The notes under the pieces were generated by a model, which saw only the letters and a list, made by a program, of their open reading frames with translations, was not told the origin of the DNA and ran no database searches. Position numbers and translations under genes: made by a program. Positions 12,701 through 25,600 of a stretch of 56,154 nt of DNA are shown here, one piece after another. This DNA comes from Acanthaster planci (lineage: Eukaryota; Echinodermata; Asteroidea; Valvatida; Acanthasteridae), in contig NW_019091355.1 of NCBI RefSeq assembly GCF_001949145.1, positions 2,405,443-2,461,596 of the forward strand. Reading direction: 5' to 3'. How positions within the stretch are numbered: the first letter of the stretch is position 1; the number at the start of each line of letters is the position of its first letter.

Positions 12701-13134
12701 ATACTTGTGGGGTATTTCCTTTGTTGTCGTGCACAAAACTTCCACACAACACGGAAACAATGCCAAATCACTGCCATTTCAACCAAATTCAGTTTCCTGG
12801 GTTGAAATTTCGACTGTATGTCCCTTATATAAAACACTTCAATTTGCGACGGATGAATGGCACTTGAAAATTCTTCATTTTTGAGTAAATTTGAATATTT
12901 ATTTCGTGAAATCTTGTGGGATACCCCTTTAGTACCCCAGAAGGATCAAAACTAACTTTGTGGGGTACCTTCCATTGTTCTGGTACCCCACATGGCACCA
13001 TGTACATGTACAAGCGCACCCACACACAGCCACACATACCTGTTTTACATACAAAGTGTGGACTTTCCTTTGTTCTTCTGTTGTTAAGAAAACTTGAGGA
13101 AAATGCACCTCTTTCTCTATCTAGGACTCTCCTT

Positions 13135-13496
13135 CGAGCATTTTTAATATTTGGGTAAACGGGACAACGTCCTCACCTGGCAACCTGACATACCAAAAAC
13201 AATTTTTTGAACGGCATTGGTAAGTTGTTTGATCTCCTTTCGGTCGATGCTGTAGTTAGCGTGACTCACACTACACGAGAAGCAAATAAAAATCGAATGA
13301 TAAGAAGGAACGACGGTTGTCGCAGTGATGGCGTTGATTGAAGGCTACGGTGTTGACAGATTGGTCCGTAACGCGACATGTTCGAGTGAATCTATTCATA
13401 TTCATAATCTCTGCTACCTCGAGCTGACTCAACAGTGCATGATATAAGTAGCTATCACGTAGCTGCACTGTCGAGCATCGCATCAGGAGCTGAAAA
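13135..13496 (+). promoter_or_regulatory. Conserved upstream block of gene B (type 1 promoter region)
   Basis: This closely matches 1410-1820 upstream of gene A. TGACTCA words are at 13262-13268 and 13425-13431, in the same positions as in A. B also reads TAGCGTG at 13257-13263, which fits the TNGCGTG core of aryl-hydrocarbon-receptor elements. The A copy has GAGCGTG, which does not. The factor assignments are motif-level guesses. Confidence 0.45.
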
Positions 13497-16400
13497 ATGG
13501 AAGTCAACGGAGACGTTTACCTGAATGTGACCACGCTCTTGGTGGCTGTAGGAACCCTGATTGCCTACGCCCTGTACAAAAGCATCAAGCGGCCTGCAGG
13601 CTTCCCGCCAGGGCCACCCGCACTACCGTTTGTCGGAAACATTCCTCGTAAGTTCCAATTAGATGTGCGTCATTATTGTAGGCCAACTAAATGCACTTAG
13701 GCCTACATCACTACCAACACGTATGCCATCTGGCACGGCTAACGACCTCGGTGTTCAACCGTTACAAAGATTATAACAAACGAAAGAGCGAGTTCCATAG
13801 ACACCCTGTTGACAAGCCTGATGACTCTGGTCGGAGAAATTCCAAGTGCTTCTAAGTTAATGCTTCAATATTTTACCTGCTAAATTTGATTTTGTCATGT
13901 TATCGCTTTCTCATGTTGATATGACTACAACAAACTTTACTGACCGTATCTGGAATTCTTACCGTTAGTACGTGGATTGGGTAAGGTCATCTTGAGGTAA
14001 TCTTGAAAAAAGTGCACTCCTTCCAAACAAAGTCTGGCGGAGTGATGATTGTTTTGGTACTACCTGCATGCGTACGTGTATGTATACTTTATAAATAATA
14101 CAAATCATATTAATCTTGTTAATCATGTTTCCAATTTGATTCTCATTTGTCCCTTCTCGATTTCCAGAGTTTTACTTCGCAAACACCACTCAACAAGGAG
14201 TATTCAACGAGCTCTGGCAGAAATACGGAGCAGTCTATTCCTTGAAGTTTGCCAGCGGGGACGTTGTCGTGTTGAACACCATTGATGTGGTCAAAGAGGC
14301 TTTGGTCAAGAAAGCTGTGGTGTTTGCTGGACGTCCTGAAACCTACTCACGTTAGTCAAGTGGTACCGTGGGGCGAATCGATGGAACCAGTTCATTTTTT
14401 AGTTAATCTACCAGATTGTCAAGACTTAAAATGCCAAATTACATTCTCCTGGATGAAAATACACCAATTTGAGCAGAATGTTTGAAAGTTGTACGTGATT
14501 CGAGGATCACTCACTATTTTCCATGGTGATCGGCCTGAAACGATGGTAGTATGGTGGGCCTAAAATATCGTGTTGTAGAGTTCAGGAAAGTGAGTATTTT
14601 TCATTCAACACTGAAGGTGTTAACAAGTCAAGCACTCCAGCTTTGAGTTTGTTTTCGAAACATGGAAATTACTAATTAAATTTACCAGAGATTTTTACGA
14701 AATTTTCAGTCCTCACGTTTCCTGCTCCATTCTGTGCTTTGCTTCTGTTTGTAGTTGGATTGTTCACCGACGGTTTCAAGGACATTGTTTTCTCGACCTA
14801 TGGCCCCCAGTGGCGTTACCAACGCAAACTTGGCCACACTGCCATCAGGTAAACAACAAGGTGTGGGAATCAAGGACTTTCGATCCGTGGCTCTAATTGT
14901 TACATTCACACACTGGAGGAAAGACTTTAAACAATTATGTAGGTAAAGTTGATGTGAATATAATGCTACCCTTTAGCAAAATAGTTCACAGCTGTAAAAA
15001 AAAAAATGACTGAAGGGCAAATAAAGTACTGGTGGATGATAATGAAAATTGTGGCACTGATTGAAAGAATCACCACAACTCGTTACAAAAGCCGACATGA
15101 AAGGTTTGCGTGAAATGTTATTCAGGTGGCATGGTAAAAATTGAATAGGTTGTTGTTTCCGTTTTTATCAAACAGAATTTGTCGAAAGCATTACGGTAGA
15201 ATTTGTTCTAATCGCCCAGTTTACAAGAAAAGGAAAGAGAAGTATAGTTTTTACATATTAACGTCCACACGTATCTTTACCTCTGAAACATCTAATGGCA
15301 GGCACTTTGCACAGAAGGAGCGTTTGGAGCAACTTGTTTCAGCCGTCACCCCAGGAATTGCCAAGATTCTGGATGAAATGGGAGACAAGCCATTCGCTCC
15401 CAAATGGACGATCGGCCAGATAGTGTACAACATCTTGGGCACCCTGTGCTTTGCTAAGACGTGAGTATAATGATTTCTCTATGTAGCATTTCTACTGTAC
15501 AACAGCAGCAGCTTGAACACAAATCGTCATCACAGTCTCATTACATTGCAGTGATGCGGCATTAAATGCAACCATCAACATATTCTTATTTTACATGGTC
15601 AAGTAACCAACAACTTTTTGGACACCTGTGGCCTGTAGGCCATTTTGGACAACTAACATGTATGCATTTGATATTAAGTATCCCCAGCAACTTTAAAAAA
15701 AAATCAGCAAAGGTAGTCACCTAAATTTCAAATACTAGCTGAAATACCACTGAATGCACAAAAACTTTTTGCATGGCCAACATAGTGCCACATGACCACA
15801 ACGCTCGAACAAAGATAGGCCTAGTACAATCAAAATCAATAACCCTCTTCAATCTTTACCCCCTACAAAAGCAAACATGCTCACCCGATCCTCTTTGCTC
15901 TGTTAACAAAAAGCTACCAACACGGTGTTTGCCCAACACATGACGTTGTTAGTACACGAGCAAGTCTGTTTAGAACATCGAATGATACACCTGACTGTTA
16001 TTCGTCGTTTAACACGAGATCATTGAGATGACAGTTTTTCATTCTGTGTTGAGACTCATTCCATCTTCCTGTCCGCTCGAGATTCCAAAGTACGTCTCAT
16101 GTACTTGAAAGAGGCATGTGCATTTGTACTTGCGAGGGGGCCTGTTCTGATAAAGCACAGTGACCTATTGTACGTATCTGGTACGTGTACATGATAGGTG
16201 ACCCCATTTATCAGAGCAATTAAGCTCCAAAAAGGAACTTCACTTGCGCAATAGGTGTTAAGGCAGCAGTAACACCTGTAAATTTCCACCCTTATGTAGC
16301 ATGCATGCACCTTTGCTCATCAGCTCAGGTTCACTGCCTACACCCACCTTCACCCTTACAGTGATTATTACTGATAGGTTGAAACTCTTGTTCCAAAAAC

Positions 16401-19400
16401 TAGAGGTTTCAGAAATGAAACATGAGAACAGTGTATACGTATATTCACAGCTGTGCCAGTGATGTTCATTTTGCAGTAGAATAACAAGTATGGGTGGTCA
16501 ACAATAATTGGAAGCCAGTCAAGGAAACTATTCAATTATTAATTATATTTGGCTGTTGATTTAGACCACGCACTAGGATATCGTTAATAAATTTTATTTA
16601 GTCACTTTGTTAGAACATTACGTCTTGGGATACAAGAATAGTTTGCTACAGTGTCAAAAAATGCAGTAATTAAGGCTCCTTGTGCACATGTGTCAGACTT
16701 ATGAGTTTTTTCCAAAGCATCCATATTCTCGACCTGTTGTTTTTCAGGTACAAATTTAACGATCCCGATTTGCTGAATTGGATTGATGTCAACACTGAAC
16801 TCAACAAAGCATTTGGAAATGGTCTGCCAGGGGATTTCATAACCATTTTCCAGTACATCCCAACTCCTGCCGATACCAAGTTAAAGCGTCTGCTGAAGCC
16901 CTTCAGGCAAATGTTCCAAGAGGAGTTCCAGAGACACCGTGACACCTTTGACCCGGGTAATATCACATCAGATCAAAATTCAACAAACTGATACTTGTTT
17001 TACTGTTGTTTCCTATAAATAATCAAACGACTGAGTGGGGTTTTGCAAACGCTACATAAGCTTCCTAAAACTCCTGTCAAAACCTCTTTTTCATCAAAGA
17101 AAGTGGCTTTCCGGGCTTTGGGACCGGCCAGTGTTTTTCCTAAAGTGGAAGTGGATTCAGCTAGCATGCTTTGCTAGACAGCTACATACACATAACTGTA
17201 GCAATTGACAGTGCATCAACATTTGCATGCCCTAGTTTCCGTGGGTGTTGCATCATGGAGGAATTATTCCTCCATGGTTGCACAGAATGCTTCGGGTAAC
17301 GTGTCCGAAATTTGGGCTTCAAGATCTACGGCTGGGTCTATTGTCTCCGCGTCTCTGCATGTTTTCAATGGAGTTTAGACCTAGACCAAGCTCTAGCCAA
17401 CAGATTCGGATGTGCTGTATTATTAACGTGGCCAGACCCATATACCACGTGCAGATTGGAATCAGTGTTATGCACAGACAGGCTAGCGTCTATGTTGCCA
17501 GAAGAGTAGAGTCGGATGTTAATTAATGCTTTCAGGTTACACGCATGCGTCAAAGAATTCGGAAGTTGTTTGTGTGCTGTTTTTGGCCAGCATCATTTTG
17601 TGGATGTCCTGTTTGTAACGACATATGTCAACACAATTTCGTGTCCATCCGTAGAGAATATCCGTGACTTCTTTGACTCGTTGTTGCTGACCCAGAAGGA
17701 GAACATTGAAGCTGGAGAGGAAGGAGCTGATCGTCTGACAGATACGCACCTCATCCAAACTGTCATGGACATTTTTGGAGGTATACTCAAGAGAACTCAG
17801 CAAATTCAGGTTTCCTAAGATCTTCTCTTCTCCCAGCCGATACCATCTTCAACAGTCTTTTGAAACTTGGCTCGAGTTTAAGAGCATCCATTATGAGCAG
17901 AAGTGTGAGAATGAAATTCAACTCAGTGTAGGGTATCGTTATTATTGTTTTTCATGGTTCACTCTCTAACACGTCAGCTAATTCATCAGTGGGAAGGTCT
18001 TCGGCTTACCTGTCCACTGTCAAAGTGAATATGTTATGAGAATAGTGTGGTCGACTCCTATAAAACTAATGTTTAATACCCACGAAACATGAATAAATGC
18101 ATTGTGACGTATCTGAGAAAATGTCAGAGAATCTTTTTTTCCGTCTCACAGCGGGAACAGAAACCACCATTCTCACCCTCCACTGGGGCGTACTCCTCAT
18201 GGCCGAGTATCCTGAAATCCAGAAAAAGGTTGCAATGGAAATCGATGAGGTCATAGGTCATGACAGGATGCCCTCATTGACCGACAGGGGCTCTTTGCCG
18301 TTCACTGAAGCCACCCTTCTGGAGATATTCCGGTATGGTACCGTGGCACCACTTGGCGTTCCGCATTCTGTGATGGAAGACACAACACTGGGTATGTACT
18401 GCCTATCTAGTTTATCCATTAAGAGCCAAAATAAATGAAGATCTGGGCCGTACTACTAAAAACAAATTGACATCATAGTGAATTTCTATTATGGTCATGG
18501 TCGTGTAGTCGATATCAAATAGTTATTACTGTGACAATTCAGAAATGTTAAAATAATAAATGCACTTTGTATCTCAAGGATCTTATATGGTGTTCTAAAA
18601 ATGCACGTTTCGTCGAGCTGTTGCGTCAGGGTGTCGTGCCATCACGTCATGCCTTGGCCTGTTTCCTCAATACTATTGAAAATCCATTGCAGCGTGTCGC
18701 GTTGTGCCGTCGCCCTTTGCGTCCTATTGCAATGTCTGAATCGGTACTGAGAAAACAGGCGACGGCACGGCGTCACCGACGACGCCACGACGCGATGCAC
18801 ATCGTCATCTTCAGAACACATACAAGGATGCAATTATGACAAGACAGAACCGAAGTTCAGTAAATAAACGCACAGGGTAGGCCTATTGGGTCGAATGAGA
18901 TGCTTTCCGACGTCTCCGAAGACAAAAAGTACATGTTGGCAGCAGAAACAAAGCACTGCAAATTCCACACCCTTGTCAAGTCGTTAAGAACGTTACATAT
19001 CCCTCTTTCTTTGTTCCTGGTCTGTCAGTGTTCAAAACAAATGTGGCAAGAAACTTAACATAACAATGTCAAGACCGTTTGCCAATAAGGTATTTCTGGA
19101 CTCAGCCGTGGCCAAATAGATTCAAGTGTGTCACAATTAAAGCAGGCTTCCATGAACCTGCTGAAGTCTTTTTGCTTCCTCATCCAGGTGAATACAAACT
19201 CCCGAAGGATACCACTGTGATAATCAACCACCTCGCCCTTCACTTCAGTGCAACCGAGTGGGAGGAGCCGAAAAAGTTCAAACCAGGTAACATATAGGAA
19301 TTGACCCTTAAAGAGCCAGGGGCGGAATCTACCCCAACATTTCGCCCAGTATCGTCAAAGTAGGTTTTTTTTTTACGATCTGGGCCTTTGGGAATTCTTA

Positions 19401-20212
19401 AGTAGCTGTTTGCAGTCATTCTGACACCAATTTTGTAGCACCCATTTTTCCGAGACAGGTCAGCCAAAAATGTATACTTCCCCCCGCCGAGTTCAGTGCA
19501 CGAAAGCTGATAGACTTGAACTTCGACTGAATGCATACGGATGTGAGACCGGTGGCTGGAGCATAAAATGGCTTAATTGGCTTGGGTTGCTAGTTATGAT
19601 GGGGTGATAAGGGGTGGATACCGGATGTTGCCTGGGTTGATGGTTTGGGTGGGGTTGGGGTGGCATCTTCGCCTCTTTCACGCTTCACCAATTCCACACC
19701 ACCAAGTCGAGCTCTCCATTTTACTTGGCATCTCTCCCAAGGACGACCAGAGCATCCTGGTCAAAACGTCGAGTTCACATGCACTCACCTGCTCTCAGAA
19801 CCACTACTCTTTTAGAATTGATAGATTCCACATGTGTACCCGCGACCTTTCTCTCGGTCTAGCCTCCACAGTACAAAGTTTTACGTTTTACCTAACCTAT
19901 GTTCTGAAAACCAGAAACTCTAAATATGCTGTCTTGTTCCAATATTTAGAACGTTTCCTAAACGACAACGGTCAGCTCCCTGCCAGGCTTCCAGAGAGCC
20001 TCCTACCTTTCAGCACTGGGCGCCGTGTCTGCCTCGGCGAGGACTTCGCTAAGAAGGAAGTCTTTCTGCTCTTCACCTGGCTCTTCAGCCGGTATACCTT
20101 CTACAAAGTACCAGGCAAAGAGAAGGAAACTGTACTGAAGTTGAATGACGCACTTGGCTTTGCTCACCAGCCCCTCGATGATATCGAGGTCTGCGTTAAA
20201 ACACGACTATAA
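13497..20212 (+). CDS. Clan-2 cytochrome P450, CYP17/CYP1-like (gene B)
   Basis: Nine exons: 13497-13647, 14168-14350, 14755-14848, 15302-15460, 16748-16956, 17655-17780, 18152-18391, 19188-19286 and 19950-20212. Exon lengths and phases equal those of gene A, and 507 codons are open from ATG to TAA. Differences from A are scattered: KSIKRP before the hinge, FPPGPPALPFVGN in the hinge, GVPHS after ExxR and KTRL at the C-terminus. Anchor, W131xxxR135, AGTETT, EIFR, PERF and the [10 protein letters not shown] loop (Cys448) are all present, so a catalytically competent ER enzyme is expected. Introns are also alignable with A, including the long intron 4 (about 1.29 kb) and the intron 7 fold-back element. 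The two genes are recent duplicates on a unit of about 10 kb. Confidence 0.93.
18602..18820. repeat. Fold-back element in intron 7 of gene B
   Basis: This is the orthologous copy of the inverted-repeat element in gene A (7101-7320), at the same intron position and with the same arms plus point differences. It carries no ORF of its own. Its sharing by A and B only dates the insertion before their duplication. The C-E intron 7 shows no equivalent. Confidence 0.55.
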
Positions 20213-22199
20213 TTCAAATGGCTTTGAGAAAAATTGTTCAGAACAGTAGTGCACTTAGTCAAAGTTTTGGACCAAAGACGGCTTTAACAATCTTGAGTAG
20301 GGTTCTTTTATGATTACAACATCATTTGCTGATAAGGCTAACGTACGAATTCACCACCCCCACTATCAGTTGTGTATCATGGAAGGTGGCACATAACATC
20401 TCTCTTAAAGGAGTCTTTAGAAATTCACCTTCAAGTGTGTCCCAATCAGAAGTGTTCCGAGTCAGGATTTAGAATTCAACCCCTTTCGTAGGGAAGTATC
20501 AAATTACTGCGTTGTTGATTCTCCTATACCTTGCATCACATTGACAGGTACTTCCACATTATCTACCAACTTAGAGCCTAAAATAGCTTGGAGTGAGCCG
20601 TAACCATGTACCCAATAAAGTTGTGAAGGTCATGCTGGAATACCCTTTATGACACATTCAAGCTGGGAGTTATAGTTAGATATTTTTGTCGAAATGGTTA
20701 CACTGGTGAACTGGCAAATATGCATCTATTGGCAGTTTCAAAATTTTTTACTAGTGCGTAAACCTTTAGCTGTCATTCAAAGATTCAGGCCCCAAAAAAC
20801 TTGATTCACTAGCATTATCTCAGCAGGAAAGGGTAAGCACCCGCAACGGTCCTTCATTGTAAACTTGCTGTTAACCGAGCTGTTTCAAGTATCAGCCAAT
20901 TCAAAAACCTGAGTCAGAAATATTGAATTAGGGTCAAGAGTTGCCTAAATCTCTAATGAAGTGTAAGAATCAGCAACATGGTCAAGTTCCAATATTTTGG
21001 TAAAGTTGTTTTGAAAATACTGCTGAAAGTTCGAATCAAAATTTCTCTGATCCATTTTCAGTACATAGGTGTGGCAAGCTTGTGTGATGTATGGCCTTGA
21101 GATATCCTTCACATTTGAAACAGAAACTTTGACTCACTCAGGGGATCTTCGAGCTTCGACATTACATGCGTAAACGGTCATTCCATCCGTCATCCCAGTG
21201 TGTAAAAAATAGATGCTGATCTCTCGATCGTTTTGAAGTTCATGATTCTTCTTCTATTTTAGCTTATACCGTAGTATAGAATTTGAACAGGTTGACATGG
21301 TAGTTCTAATTAGTAGAAAAAGAGTAACCCTTTTTGGAAACTACTTCATTTGTTCTATTCCACAAACGTAATGATCTAAAGACTTTTTATACCTGCTTTG
21401 TAGTATAACATAATAATAATTGCATCTGTATTGTGGTAAATACCTTCAAATAAAGCAGTAGCTTTTCAAAAGGTAAACATCACAGATTGGGGAGATCTAG
21501 CATTCAGAAAATGCCGGGGGCGGTGGGGTTGATCAGCGTACTGAAGGGGTGCCCTAAACGGGGGTCCAAAAGAATCATACACCGTTCCTTATGTCCGAGG
21601 AGCTGTGATCACATCAGAACTGTACACAGAACATTGCGACGCTCAGGAATCAGTCATCCGGTCGGCATGATTTTTTTCCGAGTGGTCCGCTGTGACGTTG
21701 TCTTCAGGACATCAACCCTAACAGTCCCAAATCCTCCTATATTTCAATATGATTTTACATACACCCTAGGGAGTTAGAGGTAAACATACATTCAAATCGC
21801 TATTTGAACAAGATGGCCAAATATAGAACTCAACCACGAGACCATTTCCGATTTGAAGGGGAAATTTCTCTTTTCTTTCCAAATGTTAGAAAACATTATC
21901 ATCATTATTGAAATCCCCGATTCTCACTTGACCCATAAGCCGGGCGCATCATCGTTGGACAGTTTAATGACCATTTTGGAGGTGAATTCGGAGGATTTTG
22001 ATTCAGGGTACGCCTAGGCTACTAAATGAATCAATGAAAGCAACAGCCTATGGAAGGCATACTTGGACCCTACTTGCCCGACCCTGTACTCTGAAAGTTA
22101 CAAAGGGCAATTTGTAGGGTCCAAGTTACTCGCATTAACATATTGCCATGAAGGAAGACGAAGACAGGTCTTTCCGTCTTCTCCATTTTGTTTCCACAA
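20213..22199. other. Intergenic spacer between genes B and C
   Basis: From 20213 to about 21597 this matches gene A's 3' flank. AATAAA at 20614-20619 is the conserved candidate poly(A) signal. From 21.6 to 22.2 kb it is unique and AT-rich with no recognised gene. The last part leads into the upstream block shared by C, D and E. Confidence 0.5.
20614..20619 (+). terminator. Probable poly(A) signal of gene B
   Basis: AATAAA about 400 bp after the stop, within the stretch conserved with gene A's 3' flank (AATAAA at 9066-9071). Confidence 0.4.
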
Positions 22200-22679
22200 C
22201 TGTTCCCTTTGTCCTCAGCAGTAAATTTTCAATCAGCTGCAGAGAACTTGACTTTGCCAAATTTGCCCAAACTTCCTTGCAAACTTAAAATCAAGTTTTG
22301 TGGCTCTTACCATGCGCGTCGAAAGAGGTCGGAGGTCGAGTTTTATAGACTGGTACATGGTGCACGGAAACCGCAATTGGAAACTAACCTCGTTCCCATG
22401 GGTGAGATCTTGTCACACCATGTGGTTGTCACCATGCCTTGCGCGATCAAGTTAGTGAAGGAACGCGCACGCAGCCCATCCCCATGGAGTCGAGGTTGAC
22501 GGGAAACTGTGCACTGATTGCATGTTCGTGTGGACATGTAATGTACGTCACGCAAGTCTCCTCTTTGGTGTCGTAATTACGGAAGCATCTAGCAAAATGT
22601 GACGACCTGCCACCACTGTACCAGGAGTGGAGGAGGTTTTGTCTGTGATTTCCAAACAACGCAGGTGGGAACTGAAAAA
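22200..22679 (+). promoter_or_regulatory. Conserved upstream block of gene C (type 2 promoter region)
   Basis: This aligns with regions upstream of D (30645-30967) and E (38890-39356). It contains AGGTCGGAGGTCG at 22326-22338, two nuclear-receptor-like half sites as a direct repeat spaced by one, followed within 10 bp by TTTTATAGACTGG, a possible TATA element. The block ends with 'acgcaggtgggaactg' just before the ATG. Conservation is seen; nuclear-receptor binding is inference. Confidence 0.45.
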
Positions 22680-25600
22680 ATGGAAGTCAGTGCAGACGTT
22701 TACCTGAATTCGACCACGCTCTTGGTGGCTGTAGGAACCTTGGTTGCCTACGCACTGTACAGAAGCACCAAACGGCCCTCAGGCTTCCCACCCGGGCCAA
22801 CTGCACTACCGCTTGTCGGAAATATTCCTCGTGAGTTCCTCAGGCTATCTTTTTAACGCCTCATAATACATGTAGATGGCTTGGATATGTCAGGAGTGTT
22901 CCGGATTTCAGGGTTTCTATTTCAAGATTTTTTTGAATTTCAGGAGTTTTCAAACAATTTCTTTAAAAATTCGAAAGCTTTATAATTACAGCATCTATCA
23001 GTAACTTATAAGGTTTTTTACATTGAAGTTGATAGATAGCCCTATTCCAACATATGGAATGGGTATTTCAGGGAGTGCCTTTAAGCAGGCACAAATGTAT
23101 ACCATAGATCCTATAGTACTCTGGGGCCCTTACGTTGAAACCTCTTGCGATTATTTCATTTATTTGTATTCAATCTCCTTTCCCCCTGATGTAAGTCATT
23201 TGCCAATTGTGTGTCAATCAGGCACTGTCCTAACATTATACGTCATCAGATGCACATCTACCATAGTAGTCCCACCCCGGCTTCCCTATTGAAGATGAAG
23301 ACCATGAAATAGCAGCCCGCCCCCCCCAAGTGCTCGAAAAATGAATTGTATCTTCAGTTTAAATTTCAGTTGTCCTTTTTTCCATTTCCAGAGTTTTATT
23401 TTGCAAAATCCACCCTACAAGTCTTCAAAGATCTGTGGCAAAAATACGGAGCAGTGTACTCCTTGAAGTTTGCCAGCACCAATATTGTCGTTCTGAACAC
23501 TATTGATGTGGTCAAAGAGGCATTTATCAAGAAAGCCACAGTGTTTGCTGGACGTCCTGAGTCATACTCAAGTTAGTCCATTGGGAAAAAATCTGTCGAA
23601 ACTCCATGCAGTAGTTTTAAGTTTCTTATTTAGTTATCCACCAAAATGTAAAGACTTTGAAAAAGTTATATTTAGTACATGTATATATTCTTGGTTGAAA
23701 AAAAAACATTATGGGTAGAATTTCTCAAATTTGCATATTATTCCAGGATTGCCCAACATTTTATGTGGTGAGGGACAGAAAAGGTGGAGAAAATCGTGAA
23801 GAATAGAGCCTGAAAATTGACCCCTGATGGCGCCTCTGGAACCCTTGGATAGGAAAAATAATATGCGAAAATTTTAGAATTTGTAACATTTTTTGTTCAG
23901 TTACTTCTTTAAAAATCTGACTCAGAAAAAGGTCATTGGAAAATATTTGCAAGTATATCAATTTATAGAAACTGAAAACTTTAAATCACCTGACCTAAAA
24001 GAGAAACATCCAGCCAAAAGCTGACCCATCACTTCCAAAAATCTAAAATACTTGAAGAACAGTGCAATGAGGCAGTCTTGTATGCAGATGAACATTTAGG
24101 TTAAAAATATTATGGTGGTCCGTCGGTAAAAGCCGAAATAAAAACAGATTGAAATATTTTACATAGCTTTGAAATTTATAGATAATAAACTTAAAGCAGT
24201 ATTCTACTTTAATTTCTAAAGATTGTAATCCTTTATCTAACCTTTGCTGATCACAACTTCATGATGTCAACTCGACGAAATCCGAACCCATTAGACGGCA
24301 GGTAGGTTAATCTTTACAACGTTGTACAATCTCGTTTTCACGTAAGCACCGGCAGTGAAAACAAACGTGTATGAACATAGAGACCTAGGTACGATATTGC
24401 CGGACGTTAAAGGTTGTTAAGAAAATTTGTTTTTTACCCATCTCCTGGTGACCTTTCCTAAATATTACTTGAGGAAGACAAAGGTAAAATTCCAACATTG
24501 GTGTTTCATTGGGAGGTTTAGTGATAGGAATTATTCTTCCGAAAATTATCGAACGTAATAGGACGGCCCACTGTAAAAATTCCCATAGGAGGGCGGTGCG
24601 AGACGTTTTACTTTCAGGCTCTATCGTAGGCCTAGTATGATTATTATTTTAATTAGTGTTTGGGAATTAGGAAGGTCATTGTTTTATATTGAACACAGAA
24701 GACGTCAACTAGTCAATCCCTCAAGCATTGATTTTTTTTTCCAATATGGAAATTACAATCTAGTTTGAGACTTTATGATATTTTATTTTTCTTATGGTTA
24801 TGCAACATCTTGTGCTTTATTTCTGTGATTCTAGTTGGATTGTTCACTGACGGATTCAAGGACATTGCCTTCTCAACATATGGCCCTCAATGGCGTTACC
24901 AACGCAAACTCGGCCACACTGCGATCAGGTATTACTGAGAATTTGTGGGGAACGAGGTCTGTCAGTCCATATCTCTATAGACCTTTTTCATGTGATGTCA
25001 CAATCGTGCTGGACCGCTATGTGTTGTGATGGTAATCTACTTATTCAAGATAAACTACTCAAGCGCGCAGCATTGGCACGTGTGCTTCCACGGCCACACG
25101 GTTGAAGCTGCCCGTAGGATTATGCAATCACCGTGGCTAGGAGGGTACACACGTGGTATTGTTACATTTAGTGCAATATAGTCACGTGGGTGAAAAAGGT
25201 CTATAAGTTTGACTTTCACACAGTGGAATAAACTTTATATGTGAAGATAATGCTACTGTTTTTGAAACATAATTCACAGCTGCAGAAAAATTTACGGAAA
25301 ACCGAATAAATTATAAAGTAGTGGTATTCAAGACAATAGGCTATAGGAAAAATTACTGCATCATAGTACAAATAATTTTGTTTTAAATGATGTTATTCCG
25401 TGACATGGTGGTCTTCATAATTTTGAGAAATGAGAATGTACACGTATGTAATAAGTGAATTGGTCGTTGCTTCCTTTGTTATGAAACGGAATATGTCAAA
25501 TAGCATTACAAAAGAATTCACCCTGATTTCTCAATTTATAAAAGGGTGAAAGGCAAGTGAACTTTCAAATTCGCTGAATTCTACACATAACTTTACCTCT

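Noticed and set aside
19577-20212. 211-codon plus-strand ORF
   Set aside because: Only its last 87 codons are gene B exon 9. The rest is intron 8 sequence that happens to be open; the acceptor at 19948-19949 fits the exon boundary shared by A-E.
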